DNA of 64,000 nucleotides from Apophysomyces variabilis (GCA_002749535.1 MZZL01000390.1:62001-126000), one strand, 5' to 3'; numbered from the stretch's first letter, positions 39,076-57,484 are shown. The notes: generated by a model not told the origin, from the letters alone. Made by a program: numbers and translations.

Positions 39076-41026
39076 ATGTCTCTTCAAACACAAACACCAA
39101 GCCTCTTGAAGTCTTCTGTTCCTGGTGTCGCCGTCTTGGCCCCAGTCACCGCTGCTCAAGCTGAGATCCTTAATCCTGAGGCCCTTCAATTCGTCGCCAC
39201 CCTTCAGCGAATCTTCAATCCCACTCGCAAGACATTAATGCAAAACAGAGTTTACCGTCAGCAAGAACTCGATCGTGGTGTCTTACCCGATTTCTTGCCC
39301 GAGACAGCTTATATTCGTAATGATCCTAACTGGCGTGCAGCTGTCCCCGCACCAGGTCTGCAAGATCGTCGTGTGGAAATCACTGGTCCGGTTGACCGGA
39401 AAATGGTTATCAATGCTTTGAACTCCGGAGCATCCACTTTCATGGCCGATTTCGAAGGTAAAGATCAAAAATACCAGAAATATTTCCTGCCCAAACAAAC
39501 GCGTAACACAATATTGGCTCTATTAGATTCCAGTTCTCCCACGTGGGACAACATGATCAGCGGTCAAGTCAATCTTCGTGATGCTGTTCGTGAGACCATT
39601 GAATATGCTAATCCAAACGGGAAGAAATACTCCCTCCGAAAGGATGGCAAGCTTGCTACACTTATCGTCAGGTAAGTTTACCTCTTTTGGGAAGGGTCAT
39701 CAGGAAAGCGGGGGCATCGGAAGGACAAGGAAACAAGAGGGGGGGAATGATGGAAAAGAAGTGTCATTTCCACGTGAAACATCTGGAAGCGGACCAATTG
39801 GCAAGAAGCTTACCTTTTTCCTTTACCTACCTTATAGACCTAGAGGATGGCATATGGTTGAAAAGCATGTACTTGTCGATGGTGAACCAGTTGCTGCTGG
39901 TATTTTCGACTTTGCTCTCTTCTTCTTCCATAACGCCAAGGAACTCGTCAAGCGAGGCAAAGGCCCATACTTCTATCTTCCTAAGATTGAATCTCACTTG
40001 GAAGCTAGGTAAGAATTTTTGCTTGTTCTTTATTTTATACAATTCGATTTTAATATGTGCTTCCCCTGAAGACTCTGGAATGACATCTTCAACTGCGCAC
40101 AAGATATGATCAATATTCCCCGTGGTACTATCCGCGGTACTGTCTTGATTGAAACCCTGCTTGCTGCCTACGAGATGGATGAAATTATCTATGAATTGCG
40201 CGAACACTCATCTGGTCTTAACTGTGGTCGTTGGGATTACATCTTCTCTTTCATCAAGAAGTTCCGCCAGCACCCTCAGTTTGTCTTGCCAGACCGTTCG
40301 GCTGTGACCATGACTGTTCCTTTCATGGACGCCTATGTACGCCTCCTGATCCAAACTTGCCATAAGCGAGGCGTTCATGCTATGGGTGGTATGGCCGCAC
40401 AAATTCCTATCAAGAACGACGCCAAGGCAAATGAAGCCGCTATGGCCAAGGTCCGTGCGGACAAATTGCGCGAGGTTTCTGCCGGTCACGATGGTACCTG
40501 GGTTGCCCATCCTGCCCTCGTCCAGTTGGCTATGGATATCTTCAACGAACATATGCCCCAGCCTAACCAGATTCATGTTCGACGAGATGATGTTGTAGTC
40601 AAGAACACTGACTTGTTGGATATCAACTTTAAGGGTTCTATCACTGAGCAAGGTATCCGTGACAACATTCATGTCGGTCTGGCATATATGGAATCCTGGC
40701 TACGTGGCGTTGGTTGTGTGCCTATCAACTATCTGATGGAAGATGCTGCAACCGCAGAAATCTCTCGTTCACAGCTGTGGCAATGGGCTCGCCACAGAGC
40801 CGTCACTGCTGAGGGCAAGACAGTGACACCAGCCTACCTTTCACAACTCTTAGAGGAGGAAATCAGCCAACTTCGTCAACAGCTCGGCCCGAAATACGCT
40901 TCTACCAAATACGATGCTGCCAAGAAAGCATTTGGATCCAGTGTTACCAACGAGAAATATGACGATTTCCTGACAACGCTTCTGTACGACGACGTTGTCT
41001 CCGTCGGTTCCCGACCTCGCTTGTAA
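39076..41026 (+). CDS. MLS1: Malate synthase
   Basis: Glyoxylate-cycle enzyme that condenses glyoxylate and acetyl-CoA to malate, needed for growth on C2 compounds and fatty acids. Exons 39076-39457, 39527-39671, 39838-40008 and 40072-41026 total 1653 nt (550 aa), the usual length. The first intron (39458-39526, 69 nt) is in frame and free of stops. Splicing it gives [25 protein letters not shown] in two parts around the junction, the conserved block. Later motifs: [93 protein letters not shown] and [19 protein letters not shown]. The C-terminal tripeptide is Pro-Arg-Leu rather than a canonical SKL/SRL peroxisomal signal. A TATA box lies 85 nt upstream. Confidence 0.96.
39458..39526 (+). other. 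Stop-free 69-nt intron inside malate synthase
   Basis: It begins GTAAAG and ends TCTATTAG, and is a multiple of three with no stop, so it hides in the open frame. Removing it restores [12 protein letters not shown], the conserved family block. Confidence 0.9.
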
Positions 41027-48166
<7,140 letters not shown>

Positions 48167-49922
48167 AACTATATGTTGTATTTTATTCTCCTTAGACTTT
48201 TAACATTGTTTTCATGCAGATGTTTTCCCATTATTCAACATTAATGATGACTGTAAAATATATTTTTGTCCGGCACTGGAAGGAAGGGCTTCTCTTGTTG
48301 CGCGCATTGCTCAAGAATTGATTTACGAGAATTCATGGAAAAATACTGCCCGTAAAGGCACCCTTTTCTGTCTGTGCTTATTTTTGCTTCATATGCACCA
48401 TGCATTAAGATGTCAAGTCATGGAATACAGACAAATAGTAATGTATGACTTACGTTATATAACCGAGAATGCGCTATAGAACCCCAAGTTTCTGCTAAAG
48501 AATAAGACAATATGCGTCATTAGTGAATGAGTTTTGCAACCAGCACATTTTAATTCAACTTGATCCTCCAGTAGACACGAAATTCTTTCGAATAGCATGC
48601 AATATAATTAATGGTTGCTAAATGGAAATGGTATCCTGGAAGTCTTTTTACTTACATCCGAAGGCTAATCGCAACACATGTGTTGCGGGCCGCAGGGCAT
48701 CCAGTGCAGGGTGGCCGACGGTATCCTGGAATTCATAAACAGCCATTTAGAAAAGTGGTCAAACGAAAAACCGCCAAGCGCTACAGATGGAACAAGATGT
48801 TATCAGTATGCAATTATTCATTCAATAAAACTCAAAGTACTTACAGACGCCTTATCCAAATCTATGGTATACGATACTCCGCGAGGAGGCGCTGGTACTC
48901 ATCCTGCGGCGACAGACAAAGAAAAGAAGGGGGAAAAAGAAAGCGGGAGCGGGACGGCCATGAGGGCGAAGGCACCTCAACTACATCGAGCACAAGAACA
49001 GTGTCCAACCTAAAGTGAGTCTAGGGCAAAGAGTGCGGTTAAAGAGCATCAAATACGTACCAACAGGGGGACATATTCTGGCGAAAGAAGAAAGAAGTAC
49101 AAAGAAGAAAATAAAGCGACAACACTTTTCACACACACGTTTATAAAGGGACGTATCTGAGATATCGTCATGATGTTTTATTCAACACCACCCTGGGATA
49201 GTGGGGACTACACTCTTCAGCAACAGATAATGACAACAAAGGTATTTGCTCGCCTAATAGGCATCGGAAGCGATATCGCTCATACAGCGTAAGACGGTAG
49301 AAAAAAAGGGGAAACATAGAGAGATACAAAAGCAGCCCAGACCTGGATCACTTGCATGGCAAAGACTAACTGGCAAAGAACTAGACACACGCATGTACTT
49401 GTAGCTTGTATTGAAGGGTCATCCGCAAGGTGTTTATAATATAAACATCCAATTTACATGGATTGACAGTCTATAGCGAAAGAATGCACTCTATGAAACA
49501 GAAATAAGGAATGGGATGAAGAATAGATATTACCACCCAAGTGCTCCTTATCATCGACCAGCTTATATATCGTTCTTAACCGACGCGAACTTCTGCTCAA
49601 GCCGTCGGTTCTTGTTGTTCTGCTACATCAAACGAATATCGTCACTAAAGCAATAAGACTACATTATTTTGTTATTACTTTAACACTAGACGTGAACAAG
49701 ATTTGAAGTATGCACAGTAAAAGCACGGGTTTTATTTTTGTTCCAACCTTGAGTATTTTGTTACGGTAATATGCTAGCGAGGAATCTACCACAGTCAACG
49801 CAGGGTTATGCGCAAAAGCGCTCTTGGGACGGCGCAAATTAACTTGCAAGTTGCACAGAGATCTAACACCGAACCCGGTGACCCAAGTTCTGCTGGTCAA
49901 CCTCCTTTCACCTGCCACCATA
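48167..49922. other. Intergenic between Tpa1 and Gtr2 genes
   Basis: Two overlapping plus-strand frames at 48611-49018 (one very Lys/Arg-rich) are separated by a plausible 41-nt intron (GTATGC..TTACAG, 48807-48847), but I see no family match. TATGCACAGTAAAAGCACGG at 49710-49729 resembles 46292-46311, upstream of Tpa1, hinting at a diverged dispersed repeat. Confidence 0.35.
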
Positions 49923-51655
49923 ATGGATGTGAGTACCCCAGCACTTTGTTCTAACGGCAATGGTCCCATTGACTAGCCAAATCTTAGTACGATTACCCGC
50001 ATAATAACGATTCCGAAATAGCGTAAGAAGCGTTATCCTATGATTCAATAGTGGTGCATAGTTAAACTGATGGTTATTGTTCTATTAGTGATACCGTCGA
50101 AGACCATGTTACTTCAGACAAACCACGCATTCTACTAATGGGACTACAGAGGTGAGAGCAAGAGTTCATCCAGCAACAACCATGTTGCCGCGTTTAACCA
50201 GAGTTCTCAAGACATATCGCTTTCTTTTCTTGCTTAAACCTTTAAAAGGAGCGGCAAATCCAGTATCCAACGTGTTGTGTTCGGCAAAATGCCTCCTAAC
50301 GATACGCTTTACCTGGAAAGCACAACAAAAATCCAGAAAGAAGATATCACGTAAAGCTAACAGCATAAACAACGCGTTGTCCTTATACATTATCGTAGCC
50401 GATCCTTTATAGATTTTCAGATATGGGACTTCCCTGGTCAGGTCAACTATTTCGATATGGCGTACGACTCTCAGGAGATATTTGGTGCTGTGGGTGCACT
50501 TATTTTTGTAATCGATGCTCAGGTATTAGAACAGAACCATACAAAAAAATAGCAAAGACCAGGAAAAGTATATTCAGTTGCAAAGATAGGATGATTACAG
50601 CGAGGCACTTCATCGCCTCTTCTATACAGTTACAAGTGCTTACAGGGTTAATCCAAATATCACATTTGAGGTCCTTATTCACAAAGTAGACGGACTTTCA
50701 GATGACTACAAGATTGGTAAGCGGGAACCATGATAAAGCGCGACCGTGTATATGAAAGGCAATCGTTAGATACACAACGAGATATACAACAACGTATGAG
50801 TGACGCTCTTGCTGATGCACAAATGGAACATATACATTTGACCTACTATTTGACGAGCATCTATGATCATTCGATATATGAAGCATTTAGCAAGATCATC
50901 CAAAAGTTGATACGGGAGCTGCCAACCTTAGAAAACTTGCTCAATGTCCTGTGCTCGGTATATCTCGTGCAATTCTGTTTATGAATCATTAATGATATAT
51001 GAATAGAATTCCGGGATTGACAAGGCGTACTTATTCGACACGCTCACGAAAATTTATATTGCGACTGATAGTTCGCCTGTGGACATGCAATCATATGAAC
51101 TTTGCAGCGATATGATTGATGTGATTATTGATATCGAGTGTATATATGGGTAAATATAGGACGTGGCTCTGGACTTAATACTTAACTTTATTGAAAGAGC
51201 CCAAGGCGCAGGCCCGTCCGGAACTGTTGTTGATGAGGAGAGCGGTGAAGACAGGGAAACCTTGGTGCAATCGCCCATGTTGGAAACAAATTCAAGAAGG
51301 CTATCTTCCGATGACGGTAGCCTAAACGAAACCTCACAATCGCTGGCTTTGCATGAGCGATCGCAGGGTGCAGCTGAGGCAGAAACGTCCAGCCTTATAA
51401 AATTGGATAATGGGGATGTATTATATATGCGAGAGGTTAACCGGTAAGCAAACTTTTACAATTATTTTGCTTATTTAATATTTGCGTAGACTACTTGTCC
51501 TCATCTGCTTGTTGCGGCAAGATAACTTTGAAAAACATGGATTGATCGATTACAACTTTCAGTGCTTCAAAGAGGCAGTGACAGAAGTTTTTGAGTTCTC
51601 TCAGAAAAGAAACACACAGCTTCAGTCCAGTGTTTCTGGCTCTCATGAAGATTAA
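49923..51655 (+). CDS. GTR2: Rag-family small GTPase Gtr2 (RagC/D)
   Basis: Subunit of the Gtr1-Gtr2 heterodimer that tethers TORC1 to the vacuole in response to amino acids. Ten exons: 49923-49928, 49988-50022, 50089-50151, 50249-50350, 50399-50522, 50590-50716, 50770-50957, 51007-51149, 51198-51443 and 51490-51655. They total 1200 nt (399 aa). The first exon is 6 nt (Met-Asp). Motifs: P-loop [34 protein letters not shown], switch [36 protein letters not shown], guanine-specificity [38 protein letters not shown], then the roadblock domain [20 protein letters not shown] and [21 protein letters not shown] Ser/Glu-rich linker (51198-51390) replaces the shorter animal loop. Exon 5 begins at 50399; the later acceptor at 50413 would break the frame. 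Confidence 0.93.
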
Positions 51656-54090
51656 TAAATATATAATAACTAAAATATAAGCTGGTCATTCGCTCTGCTA
51701 CAATACATTAATAAGAACGAAGATGATTGCAGATAGGCCAATAGTGGTTCAATAACACAAGTAGGTCCAAGTGAAAATAAAGTAATTGATAAAAAGCTGG
51801 GTCGGGATAAACTCGAGATAAAATAGACGGCATGAACGACATCAAAATATTCATCTTCGTTCTCTATACTTTTAAACCTACACCAATTTTCCTAATCGAA
51901 AAGCATATGTTCTTGCATCAACAAATAGGATAACTTTAGAGTAGCATGAGATACAATTCAATAAATAGCGCCAGTAAATGCTGCGTTTTATTTAAGCAGA
52001 GAAGTGAAATTATGGTAGCTTTGGTTACTGTTGTTATTACTCCGAGTTTTCTTCAAGACACTACAAATGCTGTTTGCCATTTATAAGCTTATCATCATCT
52101 TCATTAACTAACAGCGACTGATTATGCATTATAACATTAATGCCTTTTCCATGTCTTATACAGCCTACCGATAAACATATCACTTTCTTTAGCAGACATT
52201 CTGAGTTGCAACAGAAGGGTAATGTTAACATGGTGTGGTAGCGAGAGAAAAGAAATAAGAAAAGATGCAAACAGTAAAATACTGTGAGACTGGAATATAG
52301 CTTTATTCTCGATACCACTCTCTTATTTATACTTTTTCTACATTATCTCAGCTATCATGATGTGACTTTTAATAGTGTCGATCACTAGTCTTATCGATAT
52401 GTAGCTTCTACCCAGTTTTCGGGGAAGTATTTGACATAGAATCTCCGATATGGATGATCTTATTATAGTTTAGCCATATTTAGGGTTGTTGTCCTTTTGG
52501 ATACAACACATGGGCCTTTACTCATGAAATGTATATGCTCTTTAAACATTGATCATATGTAAATCCGATATATGATGTTGTCAATTCTCCTCTCAATAGT
52601 TTTGTTAATTCTAAATAAGATGAAAGAAATGTAAAACAAAAAGATATTAATATTATTGCTAAGATTGAACTTGCACTTATTAAAATTATATATTGTTAAA
52701 GCAAGTAAATAGAAATAAAAAAACAAACCAACTATGTAAAATCAAAGTTAAAAAGCTTATATAAAATGGCCACTCTTTCTATGCAATAAGAAAAGTAGAA
52801 ATTCGAAAGCAGTTAATGCTCTTGACTTGGGGGTTTCTCCCATTCATTATTAATAGCTGATATAAAATTATTTTTGTTAATAAATGTGACACGTTGCGGT
52901 ATTGAGTGAATGCTTTTGCAAGCGAATATATGTCTTCTGATGCTGTGCTTCCTTTTTATGGCAGGGAATCGGCAATCTTTCACGCTGTGCTTTATCAATT
53001 AGCGTTGCTGAGGGTGTAGCACACAAAACAGCTGTTCAATTTTAGGCGAAACTTTTTAATAAGCTAAAAAGAGATCCCAGAACCGGGGATTGTCCATACA
53101 ACAATAATAAAGACTAATCTGTGCTTAAAAATATAACTGCAAATAAAAATAAAATAAAATGAAAAGAATGATTTTATGTTCACATTGACAGAAAACTAAA
53201 AGAAGAAGTAAGGAATATTATAAATAAATAATTTAAAACCAAAAGTAAAAGAAATCTATAAGTAAATCGTACGTCTATCCCCACTCTCAGATTTTACGGT
53301 CATTTTTCGGTACGATTGTCTGCTCCCAATGCCTACACACCGTGTCAATTGTGACACGTGCGGTGCTTTGTCTTGTGACAGAAGGGTACAAAATAAAGAG
53401 AATACAAATATACGTAGGAAGGGAAGGGGCGCACAATAAATATAACACTTAGAAGAAAAGGATACAATGTAATCGCAATTGATAAAAGGGGAAGGGTACA
53501 ATAAGATAATCTCAACCGTAAGAAGAGTGTTAAAGAATTTTAAAAGAGAATAATAAAATAAAGGTGATCGAAAGAAGGAAATACAATAATAGAAAGGTAC
53601 CAAAAAAAAAGACTCTCGCGAAATGCACAATAAACTTCTGTCAATTATATGCTTCAATGATCCTCAGCGATCCAATGACAACAATATAACTTGACCAAGA
53701 CAAATTTCAGAGTGTAAACAGAGCTTGAGGCACAAAAAGCGTTTTTGGATGTCGCTCCCGCACACACCTTTCCATTCCCTTTGTCCTCGTCTTTTTATTC
53801 ATGGAAAACTTCTACTAAACTTCGTACTAGTGAGACAAGATCTTTAGGAAAGGAAACTAATAAAAGAATGGACGAAACGGAAGACAGCGATAACGAACAA
53901 AAGAAAATAATTATGAATTATACTATCTTGACTTAAAAGACAACAGCGTATACGTCCGGATAGAACAATAAAATGCAGAGATGATAGCGTCGTGTAACAC
54001 CGGTTTTACCCAGGTCAAGGTCAAGTGGTAGGTTCATCATTCACGGAAGTTGTGCACCATTGGAGTCTGTTGTGTGTCTATCTTTCGGTT
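51656..54090. other. AT-rich gene-free stretch
   Basis: About 2.4 kb, very AT-rich at 52550-53250, with only short low-complexity frames. No gene, RNA or clear transposon was recognised. Confidence 0.4.
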
Positions 54091-54100
54091 CGTAAAGGTA

Positions 54101-54214
54101 GTGTACCTCAAAAGACGCGGTGTACCAACAACTGCCAGACGTTGTGTCCCAGCCAAATACGTTGTGCACGAACTCCACCCCAAGTGTCGTGTACCTTCAA
54201 GAACGTGGTGTACA
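54101..54214. repeat. Degenerate GTGTACC tandem array upstream of tRNA-Glu
   Basis: GTGTACC-like heptamers start at 54101, 54120, 54144, 54164, 54189 and 54208 (GTGTACC, GTGTACC, GTGTCCC, GTGCACG, GTGTACC, GTGTACA). Spacings are 19, 24, 20, 25 and 19 nt, often with ACG(T/C) just before the heptamer. The array ends about 130 nt before the tRNA. Confidence 0.6.
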
Positions 54215-54346
54215 TAACCGAAGAAACAGGAAGAAGACCAAGACTTTCCGTAGAATCGAGTATACGCAAGCGCTTCATTTCCGTATTTTTTTACTTCCTT
54301 GGGACGGCCGGAAACAATCACCACGGACCGTGTCAAAACATATAAG

Positions 54347-54418
54347 TCCTCATTGGTCCAGTGGTTAGGATTCCTCGCTTTCACCGAGGCGGCCGGGGTT
54401 CGATTCCCCGATGGGGAA
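54347..54418 (+). tRNA. trnE-UUC: tRNA-Glu (anticodon UUC)
   Basis: A complete cloverleaf: acceptor TCCTCAT pairing with ATGGGGA (one G-U), D-arm TGGTCCAGTGGTTAGGA, anticodon arm CCTCG-CTTTCAC-CGAGG with anticodon TTC, and T-arm CCGGGGTTCGATTCCCCGA-type with GGTTCGATT. There is no intron. The discriminator base is A and CCA is not encoded, as usual for a nuclear eukaryotic tRNA. A T-rich tract (GATTTTTTAC) follows, which can serve as the RNA polymerase III terminator. Confidence 0.95.
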
Positions 54419-54422
54419 AATA

Positions 54423-54437
54423 TTTTGATTTTTTACT
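54423..54437 (+). terminator. Pol III terminator candidate of tRNA-Glu
   Basis: TTTTGATTTTTTACT begins a few bases after the tRNA 3' end; runs of four or more T terminate RNA polymerase III. Confidence 0.6.
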
Positions 54438-54439
54438 TT

Positions 54440-55190
54440 TGCGCGAAAATGTCGTTGCCGTATTCTGAGCTGGAAATCCAATGGCCAGATAGGGTTGAGA
54501 CAGGTGTAGAAGACAATGAAATAAAAGATAAACGGATATGATCCCCTTTTATTCTTTTCGATCGTCTGCGTATTTATATCTTTTTGCTACAATTGTAATT
54601 ACATAATAATAGTGGTGATAACTATAAGAAAGGAAAACTATGACGATATGGTGAAACTGTAACCATGAAGAGGGGCTCAGCAATGTACGGCGACAGATCA
54701 GAAATGGACTTCTTGAAGATGCCTGTTTTTGGAATGATGGCCGAAGCAAAAAGGAAGTTACCCTTTATGGATCTTGGCTGTGATTGGTCGGAAGTTCTTG
54801 ACTACGACAAAAACAACCTATATTGTCGTCGCCGTATCCTTGAGCTGGTAATCCAATGGCCAGGAAAAGACGAGATAAAGATAGTGAACAATAGAATCAC
54901 AATAAAAATAAGTGGATAAGATGATGTTTTATTCTTCGTTGATCTCATGGATATTTATATCTTTTTTCTATTCTAAATTATGTAATCTTCTCGGTACGGT
55001 GCTAGAAAAGGGAATCGGTTAAAAGACAAAAGGTAAAGTGCGGTAGATGAGAACTTCTTGGAGATTCGATCTTTTTTGGACAAACACCGAGAGAAGCAAA
55101 GACTTGCCTTCTTCGGTGCTTAAGCGTGATTGGCCGATGGTCTGTACTACGACAATATTTTTGAATACATCGTCGTAAAGTGCTCTTCAA
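54440..55190. repeat. Diverged direct repeats, about 345-375 bp period, downstream of tRNA-Glu
   Basis: GTCGTTGCCGTATTCTGAGC near 54449 recurs as GTCGTCGCCGTATCCTTGAG near 54825. TGTGATTGGTCGGAAGTTCT near 54779 recurs as CGTGATTGGCCGATGGTCTG near 55124, followed in both by a TACGACA. Segments around 54690-54770 and 55045-55120 are also alignable (GACTTCTTGAAGAT versus GAACTTCTTGGAGAT). The similarity is imperfect, so the duplications are old. Confidence 0.6.
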
Positions 55191-55214
55191 GAGGTATCTT
55201 TTGCTACAAGTCTC

Positions 55215-55450
55215 AGCAAAAACCGTTCACTTTTGGTCAAACGATCTCGGAATCTTGACTTGCGGCAATCTAAACTACCTGTTTTTTACTCAACTTGACA
55301 GCCGTAATTTTCGTTATTTTTATATCGCAACATCAACAACACCTTAAGTGAAGTTTCGTCAGCAATCTCAGCAGCACCTGTTTCCCGGGTTTCACGCTTC
55401 TACGACTACTTTGGCACTTTTCCACATTTCGAAATTTCGAAACAACTCAC
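55215..55450 (+). repeat. Direct repeat copy A (5' flank of the C2H2 gene)
   Basis: Shares with 56815-57050 a long, diverged sequence with landmarks in the same order: TTTGGTC, an ATCTC-GATC-type block, ACTTGCGGC, CAGCA-CACC, TTTCACG/GCTTTCAC and TTTCGAAA/CTTTCGCAAA. It lies directly upstream of the intronless zinc-finger gene. Confidence 0.55.
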
Positions 55451-55490
55451 TTAGGAACAAAAAGTTTTTTTTTTTTAGAGCTCGAACACG

Positions 55491-56144
55491 ATGGATACTG
55501 GCCCTCGCGAGACATACGCATACATCGATTCGGTGTACTATCAATGCCCCTTGTGTCCAGCCATCCATTTCACAAGCCGTGCCTTGGTGCTACACTGTAC
55601 TAAATCACACAAATTCAAATTGACAGTTATTTGGCGATGCTATGACTGCACAGACACTTTCCGTTCCCGTGACAAGTTTGTAAAACACAAGCGTATACAA
55701 ACTTATATTGAAGATCAACATATACGCGTCCCACCCAACGTTGGCCCAGGACCGGATGACTGCGCTATTGATGATTACAATTTTACAAGCAGGACAAAAC
55801 AATTCATTTGTCCACAATGCAACTCACAGTACGTCGACATTGGTGCGTTACAACGTCACTATCACCAATCCCATAAGCGACACTTGCGCCCAATTTGGCA
55901 ATGTCCCACTGGTTGTGGATATGCAACCATTGATCGTCATACTATTGCCCAGCATTGTAAATATGAATGCGACAATACCTCTGAGCTGTCAGATCTTGAA
56001 GGATCAGGCCTATGTATTGGATGTGGTAGAAGTTTTCCTCCACAGGATCTGGCCAACCATCAATTAACTCATCCTGGACTCAATGATGTATTAGCCACCA
56101 CATGGAATCTTCCTTTTGTCGACGATCATCTCGCAGCACTGTAA
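55491..56144 (+). CDS. C2H2 zinc-finger protein, 217 aa, intronless
   Basis: Probable nucleic-acid-binding protein. At least four C2H2-like fingers are visible: YYQCPLCPAIHFTSRALVLHC with the trailing H of TKSH near residues 17-42; WRCYDCTDTFRSRDKFVKHK near 48-68; FICPQCNSQYVDIGALQRHY with QSH near 105-130; and IWQCPTGCGYATIDRHTIAQHC near 135-157. A fifth is LCIGCGRSFPPQDLANHQ near 176-195. There is no other domain. Irregular finger spacing and lack of introns set it apart from its neighbours. It is bracketed by two copies of a direct repeat (55215-55450 and 56815-57050) and by tRNA-Glu sequence on both sides, so it may be part of a duplicated or mobile segment. Target and biological role are unknown. 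Confidence 0.75.
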   Translation: MDTGPRETYAYIDSVYYQCPLCPAIHFTSRALVLHCTKSHKFKLTVIWRCYDCTDTFRSRDKFVKHKRIQTYIEDQHIRVPPNVGPGPDDCAIDDYNFTSRTKQFICPQCNSQYVDIGALQRHYHQSHKRHLRPIWQCPTGCGYATIDRHTIAQHCKYECDNTSELSDLEGSGLCIGCGRSFPPQDLANHQLTHPGLNDVLATTWNLPFVDDHLAAL

Positions 56145-56694
56145 ACCATTGTGTTATGCACAGCGGCTACATCAATGGGGTAAGCAACGATATCCTGTGA
56201 TGCGGCCGTCGTTTATGGATTCAACGCTGCAACTGGACATACAACAACACTCCTCTTCCTACGTCACACAGTGCACAGTCCTTTCGTTTGCTATCCCCCG
56301 CTTTCCGCCTAACTTTGACAGGTGTCAACACTACGTCTCTTGGCCATGCTTGACCCATTACCACAATCTTTCTTTTCTCTTTGTTAATCTGTTACTGCTA
56401 TAGACTTTGCTTTGCTTTTTGTTACTCTCGTTCTGATTCTCTTTCCATTCCTCTTTTTTCTATGCTCTCTTATACCTTTCATAGTTCCGTTCCTGTACCC
56501 CTGCGTCTCAGACCCATCTCTTTTGACACACTTTCCACATTTTTGCTACTATCCATTCACCCTCCTATGCCAGGATGACTGATCATAGGCAACACCATTT
56601 GTAAGGCTAGTTGTCTTTTCTTTTTGCCATAGAGTGGTTTGGTTTTTCTCACTTTCCTGCTTAATTGATCACCATAAAAATAAACGCTTGATCA
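56145..56694. other. 3' flank of the C2H2 gene
   Basis: Pyrimidine-rich on the plus strand, without a supported gene. Confidence 0.4.
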
Positions 56695-56716
56695 GGTTTG
56701 ATTCTCCGATGGGGAA
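56695..56716 (+). repeat. tRNA-Glu 3'-end fragment
   Basis: 22 nt matching positions 54397-54418 of the tRNA-Glu gene at 20 of 22 bases (both differences C to T). The downstream sequence is also similar (ATGTTGAACTTTTGACTTAT versus ATTTTGATTTTTTACTTTTG). The remainder of the tRNA is absent. Confidence 0.75.
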
Positions 56717-56814
56717 GATATGTTGAACTTTTGACTTATGCATAAAAGCAATCTAATTTCTTGAACATATCACCTTAAAGCATTTTACAAGGGGTAACTT
56801 TTAATACCATAATC

Positions 56815-57050
56815 AGTGAAAACGGTCTACTTTGGTCCAAAACATCTCCGATCCTCTACTTGCGGCGACTTAAATTACCGCTTTTTGCTCATCTTTGCAC
56901 CCATATCTGTTAACTATTTTACATTATAATCACAAAGGTATGTTAAGCAAAATTTGATCATTACCACCAGCAGCATCTATTTGCAAAGTTTGACCTCCGT
57001 TCCGCTAGTATGGCACATATTGACCTCGCTTTTCACTACTAGCTTTCGCA
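56815..57050 (+). repeat. Direct repeat copy B
   Basis: Diverged second copy of 55215-55450, here about 100 nt after the tRNA fragment and without an intact zinc-finger gene behind it. Confidence 0.55.
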
Positions 57051-57484
57051 AAACATAGGCTTATATCATTATCAATACCTTTGAGTACAGATCATTATGT
57101 TTCATGCCAATTCTTACTGTTTTCTCTGGACGTCAAATAAAAGTAAATAGCAAATTAAAACACATGGAAGACGCGAAACACTGAAGATGTCCGGAATCCT
57201 GTCATTAAGAAACGTTATCTATTGAATAAGAGCACTTAAGTGATCTCAGAAGCAGAGTCATTTAGTTGTTTCGTTAACCAGAGAAAACATTAAATATTGA
57301 AGTAAAATAAAATATTAAGATATTTGTAACTGTCTGCGAGTCGATGGGAAACAGCAACATCCTACGATCATTAAATGCTTTAGCTGATTTAGCATTCTTG
57401 AGTTAGTTTCATGCCTTCGAAAATCCAGACGCTGTCAAAGTTCTGTTTAAGATATCCATAGACTGTAATATTAGATCTGATTTT
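57051..57484. other. Spacer before the rhomboid gene 3' end
   Basis: AT-rich, no gene recognised. Confidence 0.4.

Noticed and set aside
48611..49018. Two overlapping basic or Ser-rich plus-strand frames with a possible 41-nt intron
   Set aside because: Either frame could be real, neither resembles a known protein, and low-complexity composition makes chance likely.
50340..50415. Apparent frameshift in Gtr2 before FQIWDFPGQ
   Set aside because: Disappears when the acceptor at 50398 (CGTAG) is used; the exon then reads [14 protein letters not shown] in frame.
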